Assembly: GCA_015698045.1 (NCBI GenBank)
Contig: BLAL01000261.1
Span: 682,001 to 746,000, forward strand
Direction of reading: 5' to 3'
Length of the DNA: 64,000 nt
Source of the DNA: Rhizophagus clarus
Taxonomy: Eukaryota > Glomeromycota > Glomeromycetes > Glomerales > Glomeraceae
Positions 50,098 through 58,500 of the stretch are shown here, in pieces. Made by a program: the position numbers and the translations under genes. The stretch's first letter is position 1; each line of letters starts with the position of its first letter. Under the pieces are notes generated by a model, which was given only the letters and a program-made list of their open reading frames with translations, did not search any database and was not told where the DNA came from.

Positions 50098-50523
50098 ATT
50101 TCAATTGCCAAATTAACATCATTTATAAAATTTAGAAATAACTTTTATGAATACCAATGAATTACCAATTATTAAATTATCTTTTTTTTTATTGATATTT
50201 ATTTAAATTGTTTATTTGTATTTTTTGATGCAAGGGAATTTTAGATGAAAATGCAACATCATATGTATTATAGTTATAATATTTTTTTTTTTAAAAATAA
50301 ATAAATTTATGTTTTATATAAAATATTTAATATTTACTAGCCGTTCCATACGATAAATTGAAAAAAACATATTATTAAACGGTTAATAACCGGTTAACCA
50401 TATCACAAATTAACCGATTAATTAACCGATTAATTAACCGGTTAATTAACCGGTTAAGGTACTGATTAACCGATTTTTAACCGGTTAAGGTTTTTTGTAC
50501 CGGTTCCAAGCTCTACATGATAT

Positions 50524-51014
50524 GTGGATTGCTCGAAATAAAGATAATTATCTTTCTATCAAATAAATGTAATATATTAGTATTTTGGGTAGACAATGGT
50601 AATTATATGGGAAATTATATCCCATTATTAGTTAGCAATACCATTTTTTTAAATCATCTATTAGCAGTAGGCATTTTAATTATGATGTCATGTCAATCAC
50701 ATATAACAGTTCATGATACAATATCTTGCTATGAAGCTTTATGAGCACCAGGAATTTTTAGTTAATTTCGCTGTTTCTAACCATACACGCTTTGGTTGTG
50801 TCAATAGTCAATACGTGTTTGTGTAATAAAGAGAAATTTAGTAGTTTCCTTTGGCAAAGAATAACTGGTAACCTCGAAAACACAGAACAACCGTACTATC
50901 TACATATGACAGTTCTATCATTTCGTTAACTATTACTGTCTTTCACAATAAAATGTTTGTGTTTAAATGAATATCGCTTACCTGTTAAATATTAGGTCAT
51001 GTGAAATGTTAATT
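50524..51014. other. spacer between transposons
   Basis: AT-rich sequence between the hAT element and the MULE-like element. A short ORF at 50517-50744 overlaps the hAT target site and is not supported. Confidence 0.45.
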
Positions 51015-51023
51015 ACATGATTT

Positions 51024-51895
51024 GCACGTCTGAAATGTGTGCCAGGTTACGCCGAAATGTCAAATTATTTGCCCGACTATGCCCATAGGACAAAATAAAG
51101 GGAATCTGATTGGTTTATCAGCCACTAACACGGCGAAAAAGTTTTCTCTTCACTTTTACATCCCTTTTTCATGTTTTAAATATATTTAATATTTTATGTT
51201 TTTGTTATTTAATGAAGTTATTAAATATCTTTCAACGGCAGCAGAACTCCAGGTGTAAAATATTATTATAAGGATATAAAATATTCAATATAAAGCGCGT
51301 TTGTTATAAATTTTCTTAAAGGCTTTAGCAACATAATTTCAGCATTTAGTCGTATTAAACAAGTGAAAATTCTTAAGAAAAGTTGTTTATGAGTATGGGA
51401 AGTGTGTATTAATTTATTTTAATTTCATGATGTTATGGATTTTTTTTTTAATAATACTAAGATGCGTTTTTTTTATTTCAAGTTATAATTTGAGTTTTGA
51501 ATACTTTGGCCAATAGAAACAAGTGAAACAAGCTTAAATAGTGTTGTTCTGTAGATATTAAAGTTCATGTATATTGATTTTTATGGAACTAGCTTTTAAA
51601 TATTTGTAGAGTCATAAATTTTTTTTGTAATTTTATTAACATAAATATAATATTTATAATATTTAATAAAATTGCTTATTTTTAAAATAAAATTATGCTA
51701 CCTATGGTAATATTTGAAAGCATGCAAAAATATATATTTTTTATTTTTTAACATTAAAGCGCAAAAAATTTTTAAATTTTTTTTTAAAAAAATGTGGTCA
51801 AAATGTCAAATTTATGACAGTCAAGTAAATTGACATTTACAGTTGTACTCTAAAGCAATATATTTGGCGTAACCTGGCACACATTTCGGACGTGC
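51024..51895. mobile_element. MULE-like MITE, about 872 bp
   Basis: The left end begins GCACGTCTGAAATGTGTGCC and continues AGGTTACGCC (51024-51053). The right end is its inverted complement with a single difference (51866-51895). Flanks ACATGATTT (51015-51023) and ACATGGTTT (51896-51904) form a 9-bp target duplication with one mismatch. Long TIRs and a 9-bp TSD point to the Mutator (MULE) group. No transposase frame inside. Confidence 0.8.
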
Positions 51896-52005
51896 ACATG
51901 GTTTACACGGATCATCATCAGAACCACATGGTTACTAAAAATGTGTGGTACAACGTACCTTTTTATAAAACTGAATAAAATTTCGTTTTCTGTTTGCCTT
52001 TTCTA

Positions 52006-52164
52006 TTTCTTTAATTATTCATTAATTTAAATCCAATTATTATATTTCTTTATTTATTCTATTAATTTAAATCCAATTATTATGTTTCTTTAATTATTCT
52101 ATTAATCTAAATTCAATTATACATATTTCTTTAATTATTCTATTAACCTAAATTCAATTATAAT
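52006..52164. repeat. 4-copy minisatellite, period 39-41 bp
   Basis: Four tandem copies (starting about 52006, 52045, 52085, 52126) of a unit of the form TTTCTTTAATTATTCTATTA followed by ATTTAAATCCAATTAT. The array ends just before the first exon of the kinase-lobe array (ATG at 52177) and so forms its immediate upstream region. Confidence 0.85.
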
Positions 52165-52176
52165 TTGAATATTTCA

Positions 52177-52547
52177 ATGCATAAAAAAAATCTAATAAAG
52201 TCATCATATAAAATATGCAAAAAATGTAATCGTATATGTTACGCAAGTCATTTTCAACAAAATTTCCAAAATTGGACTAGTGGTAATGATGATATTGATA
52301 AATTTATTCAAGATACTCAATTATCGGCTCATAATGATGTAAGAAAAGCATTAGAATGGATACCTTATGATGAATTTTATAATATTAAATGTATAATGGA
52401 AGACAAGCATAGAGCGAATTGGATTGATGGAAATATGATTGATTGGAATAACAAAAATCAAAATTGGAAAAGAGAAAATCAAAATGTAACTGTAGTATTG
52501 AAAAAATTAAATAATTTAAAAATATTACATTAGAATTCATGAATGAG
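52177..52547 (+). pseudogene. array unit 1, frameshifted first exon
   Basis: Begins MHKKNLIKSSYKICKKCNRI and carries the full WTSGN leader and EWIPYDEFYNIK. The frame ends ...KKLNNLKILH because one A is missing from an A-run near 52518-52523 that has six A in unit 2 and five here. The following bases still match GEFMNE and a GTATAA donor at 52548. A start codon here makes this the natural first exon of the array. Confidence 0.7.
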
Positions 52548-55500
52548 GTATAATAGGACCCAGAAATATACATATAGGGGTAGGGTCTATCAATGCGTCG
52601 TCATCATAGTGGAGTTGGACGGGGTAAGGTTTTGATTTGCGTATAATTTAGGAGATTTTTGTCCATAGTAAGGTCATTAGATTGCGTATTTTTATCAAAA
52701 ATTTTTATATGTAAAAGATTTAATTTGCGTATTTTGACCTATATTTTTATTTGGCTGATCATATATACTGTTGTAGAAAATTATTCGATATGCTAAAATA
52801 CGATTTATCAATCATAAAATTTACAATTTTATAGTTTTAAATTTTTTTTTTTTAAAAGATTTTTTATCGGTTTTTATAACTGAAATTTTTTTTTAATATT
52901 TAATATTTTTTATCGGTTTTATAAACTGAATTTTTTTTTAATATTTATATTATTAGTAACCGAATTTTTTTTTAAAAAAAGATTTTTTATAAACCGAACC
53001 TTTTTCTTTTCCACTGATTTAAAAAAATAAAAAAAAAAACTATTTATAAAAAAAAAAGTACTAGGTACTACTGAAGTATAAATTGGAACTAACGGACTCT
53101 TGCAAATATGGTGAGTTAAGTGTAAGAAGCAGAATTCAATGTTAATAAAATTTTACTAACATTCCTTTTAGTTTTTTAGTACCTACATAATCAAGATTAT
53201 TCTATTTTTTATAGCTTATTACATTGGTAAGTTTCAAATTTTTAGGAATTTTATCAAAAAATGCTTACTAATGTTTTATAATTTCTTTTTTATAGATTTC
53301 AGAATTCGATCAGAACTTGGAATTCGAGACGGGTAAGTATTTCTATAAGGAGATAAGCGGGTTTGATTTTTTATGTATTAAAGAGTATTTACTAACATTC
53401 TTTAACTTCTCTCTTGTAGATTTTGAAGTAAAATTTGGAATTCGAGACGGTTAAGTATTTCTAAAAGCGGGGGGGGTGCGAGTTTGAATAAAGCGTTTGC
53501 TAACTTCTCTTTTTTGCGGAATTTAGACTAGAACTTGGAATAATTCAAGATAGGTGAGTATTTCTAAAGGAAGAAGGAGTGGGTTTATATAAGAACACTC
53601 ACTAATATTCTTTAACATCTCTTTTTGTAGATTTTGAACTGGAACTTCAAATTGGAATTTAAACATATTGTAGGAATGAACTTTCAAATATAAATATCAA
53701 AAAAAAAAAAAAAATAATAAATTTTTTTCTAATTATAAAGCTATCTAAATTCGTATACAAATATTGTTAAAATATAATACATTTCATTATATTTCGTTAA
53801 CATAACATAAAGAGAAACAAATATAATTTTTTTTTTTTTTTAATAAAAAAAAGACCGATATCAAACTGCAGATTATAGAAACTATATCATATGATATACT
53901 GCACTTTGCTGAATTAATTAATAATTGAAAATTTTAAGGTCTGAAATTTTATTTGCGTATTTTTGCGGTATTTTCAATATCAGGTGTCAAATTTGCGTAC
54001 CGTTCATATAAAAAACCCTTGCGTACAGCTCATAGTAAAATTTTCTTTCATCACCTGACCCCTATATATATATTTCTGGGTCCTGGTATAATAATAAATT
54101 TGTTTTCTGTTAAAATTTTTGATTAATTTTTAATTGTTTGTTAACAAGTTAATTAATATAATATATTTGTAGATTACTAAAGTTTATGGAATAACTAAAA
54201 ATCCAGAAACAAGAGATTATATGTTGGTTTTAGATGATAAGTGTAAAAAATGTGATGATATATGTAATACTATACATTTTCAACAAAATTTCCAAAATTG
54301 GACTAGTGGTAATGATGATATTGATAAATTTATTCAAGATACTCAACTATCGGCTCATAATGATGTAAGAAAAGCATTAGAATGGATACCTTATGATAAA
54401 TTTTATAATATTAAATGTATAATGGAAGACAAGCATAGAGCGAATTGGATTGATGGAAATATGATTGATTGGAATAACAAAAATCAAAATTGGAAAAGAG
54501 AAAATCAAAATGTAACTGTAGTATTGAAAAAATTAAATAATTTAAAAAATATTACATTAGGATTCATGAATGAGGTATAATAATAAATTTGTTTTCTGTT
54601 AAAATTTTTGATTAATTTTTAATTGTTTGTTAACAAGTTAATTAATATAATATATTTGTAGATTACTAAAGTTTATGGAATAACTAAAAATCCAGAAACA
54701 AGAGATTATATGTTGGTTTTAGATGATAAGTGTAAAAAATGTGATGATATATGTAATACTATACATTTTCAACAAAATTTCCAAAATTGGACTAGCGGTA
54801 ATGATGATATTGATAAATTTATTCAAGATACTCAATTATCGGCTCATAATAATGTAAAAAAAGCATTAGAATGGGTACCTTATAATAAATTTTATGATAT
54901 CAAACATATTACAGAAAGCATGTATAAAGCAAATTGGGTTGACGGAAATATAATTAATTGGGATTATCATAATCATAATTGGAAAAGAAAAAATCAAAAT
55001 ATAGGTATAAAATTGAAAAGAATAAATAATCCAAAAAATATTATGATAGAATTTATGAATGAGGTATGATAAATATTTTTTTTTTTTTTTGTTGTAATTT
55101 TTACTTTTCACCTAATATATTATATTTGTAGATTACTGAAATTTATGGGATAACTCAAAATCCTGAAACAAAAGATTATATACTGATTTTGGGTAATAAG
55201 TGTAAAAAATGTAACCTCGTATGCTATGCAAGACGTTTTCAACAAAATTTCCAAAATTGGACTAGCGGTAATAATGATATTGATAAGTTTATTCAAAATA
55301 TTCAGCTTTTATGCCATAATGATGTAAAAAAAGCATTAGAATGGATACCTTATGATAAATTTTATGATGTTAAATACAATGCAGAAGGCAGACATAAAGT
55401 ATGCTGGATTGATGGAAATATGATTAATTATAATCAAAATTGGGAAAGAAAAGATCAAAATATGATTGTTGAACTAAAAAAATTAAATAAACCAAAAAAT

Positions 55501-58500
55501 ATTACATTAGAAATAAATGAGGTACAATTAATCTTATCCAATTATAATTTCTAATTTATTGATTTTTTGCTAACGAATTACTAATTTTTAGATCAAAACT
55601 GTTTATGAATTTTATGGAATAACTCAAGATTTAGAAACAAAGAATTACATGCTGGTTTTAAATGAAAAGTGTAAAAAATGTAATTTTGTATGTTTTACAA
55701 AACGGTTTCAACAGAATTTTCAAAATTGGACTAGTGGTAATAATGATATTGATAGCTTTATTCGAAATACTCAACTATCAGCTCATAATAATATAGAAAC
55801 AGCACTAGAATGGATACCCTATAATAGATTTTATGATATTAAACGTATTATAGATAACAAATATAAAGCAAATTGGATTGATGGAATTATGGTTGATTGG
55901 GATAGCAAAAATCAAAATTGGGAAAGAAAAGGTCAAAATATGATTGTGGAAATGATAAGATTAAATAATCTAAGAAATATTTCATTAGAATTTATGAATG
56001 AGGTGCGATATATTTATTTTTATTAAAATTAAGTTAATTTATTTATTTATATCATTTTAAGTTTACAGGTTACTGATGCTTATGGAATAACTCAAGATCC
56101 AGAGTTAAAGGATTACATGATAGTTTTGAATATAAATTGCAAAAAATGTAATTTTGTATGCTATGCAAAATATTTCCAACAAAATTTTCAAGATTGGACT
56201 AGTGGTAATGATGATATTGATAAATTTATTCAAGATACTCAGCTTTTATGTCATGATGATGTAGAGAAAGCATTAGAATGGATATCTTATGATAAATTTT
56301 ATAATATTAAATGTATTGCAAAAAATAGATACAAAGCAAATTGGATTGATGGAATTATAATTGATTTGGATTATGATGATCAAAATTGGGAAAGAAAAGA
56401 TCAAAATATGATTGTGGAAATGAAAAGAATAAATGATATAAAAAATATTACATTCGAAATTATGAATGAGGTATGAGATATTTATTTCCATTAAATCAAA
56501 TTTTAATTTCCTAATAATTTCTATTTTTATAGGTTACCGATGCTTATGGAATAACTCAAGAGCCAGAGTCCAAAGATTATATAATAGTTTCGAATATAAA
56601 TTGTAAAAAAGGTAATTTTGTATGTTATGCAAAACATTTTCAACAAAATTTCCAAAATTGGACTCGTGATAATAAAGATATTGATAATTTCATTCGAAAT
56701 ACTCAGCTTTTATGTCATGATGATGTAGAAAAGGCATTAGAATGGATACCTTATAATAAATTCTATAATATTAATTATATTGCAGAAGGCAGATATAAAG
56801 CAAATTGGATTGATGGAATTATAATTGATTTGGATTATAATGATCAAAATTGGGAAAGAGAAAATCAAAATATGTTTGTAGAAATGAAAAGATTAAATAA
56901 TTTAAATAATATTACATCAGAATTTATGAATGAGGTATGATATACTATATTTATTTTCATTGAATTAAATTTTTAATTTTTTAACAAATATTTTATGTTT
57001 ATAGGTTACTGATGTTTATGGAATTACACAGGATCCAGAGTCAAAAGATTATATAATAGTTTTGAATGTGGATTGCAAAAAATGTAATTTCGTATGTTAT
57101 GCAAAATATTTTCAACAGAATTTTCAAAATTGGACTAGTGATAATAAAGATATTGATAATTTTATTCGAAATATTCGGCTTTTATGTCATGATGATATAG
57201 AAAATGCATTAGAATGGATACCTTATAATAAATTTTATAATATTGATTATATTGCAGAAGGTAAATATAAAGCAAATTGGATTGATGGAATTATGATCGA
57301 TTTGGATTACAATGATCAAAATTGGGAAAGGGAAAATCAAAATATGATTGTAGAAATAAAAAGATTAGATAATTCAAAAAATATTGCATTAGAATTTGCA
57401 AATAAAGTATGATATATTTGTTTATTAAAATAAATTTTAATCAACTTTTAATTTTTTTCCTGATATATTATTATTATATTTGTAGATCACTAAAGTTCAT
57501 GGAATAACACAAGATCCAGAAACGAAAGATTATATGCTGATTTTAGGTGAAAAATGTAAAATATGCAACAATAAATGTAACGCTATACATTTACAACAAA
57601 AGTTTCAAAATTGGACCAGTGGTAATAATGATATTGATAAATTTATTCAAAGTACTCAATTATCAGCTCATTATTATGTAAAAGATGCATTTGAATGGAT
57701 ACCTTATAATAAATTTTATAATATTAAATGTGTTGCAAAAAGCAGTTACTATAAAGCAAATTGGATTGATGGAAATATGATTTATTGGGATTATTATAAC
57801 CAAAATTGGAAAAGAGAAGGCCAAAATATGATTGTAAAAATGAAAAGATTAAATAATCAAAAAAATATTTTCTTGGAATTTACAGATAAAGTATGATAAA
57901 TTTTTTTTATTAATATTTTTCAATTTAATCTAATTTTTTCTTAACACATTGTTATATTTCTAGATTACTAAAGTTTATGGAATAACTCGGGATTCCAAAA
58001 CAAAAGATTATATGCTGGTTTTAGATGAAAAATGTAAAAAATGTAATATTATATGTAATACTATACATTTTCAACAAAATTTTCAAAATTGGACTAGTGG
58101 TAATGATAATATTGATAAATTTATTCAAGATACTCAACTATCAGTTCATGATGATATAAGAAAAGTATTAGAATGGATACCTTATGATAAATTTTGTGAT
58201 ATTAAATGTATTACAAAAAACAAGTATAAAGCGACTTGGATTGATGGAAATATAATTAATTGGAATGATAGAACTCAAAATTGGAAAAGAAATCAACATA
58301 TTGATGTAGAATTGAAAAGAATAAATAATGCAAAAGATATACTTACGGATGAGGTATAATAAGTTGTTTATTAATTAGATTTTAATTTTTTAATAATATC
58401 TTAGTATGTTTATAGGTGGTTATTAATGCTCATGGAATAACTCAAGATCCAGAGTCAAAAGACTATATAATAGTTTTGAATGAAAAGTGCAAAAAGTGTA

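Larger units (their letters stand above)
48687..50515. mobile_element. hAT-type DNA transposon with perfect TIRs and 8-bp TSD
   Basis: Left end TAGAGCTTGGAACC (48687-48700) and right end GGTTCCAAGCTCTA (50502-50515) are exact inverted complements. They are flanked by the perfect 8-bp direct repeat CATGATAT at 48679-48686 and 50516-50523. An 8-bp TSD and a TAGAG-type end are the signature of the hAT superfamily. Both ends are packed with copies of the palindrome AACCGGTT in subterminal positions. A second element is nested at 48796-49623; without it the outer element is about 1.0 kb. It carries a transposase-tail remnant (49776-50097), so it is a deletion derivative that must have been moved in trans. 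The exact TSD implies a fairly recent insertion. Confidence 0.93.

Noticed and set aside
51181-51760. Coding capacity in the MULE-like element
   Set aside because: No ORF of note; only AT-rich sequence with stops in all frames.
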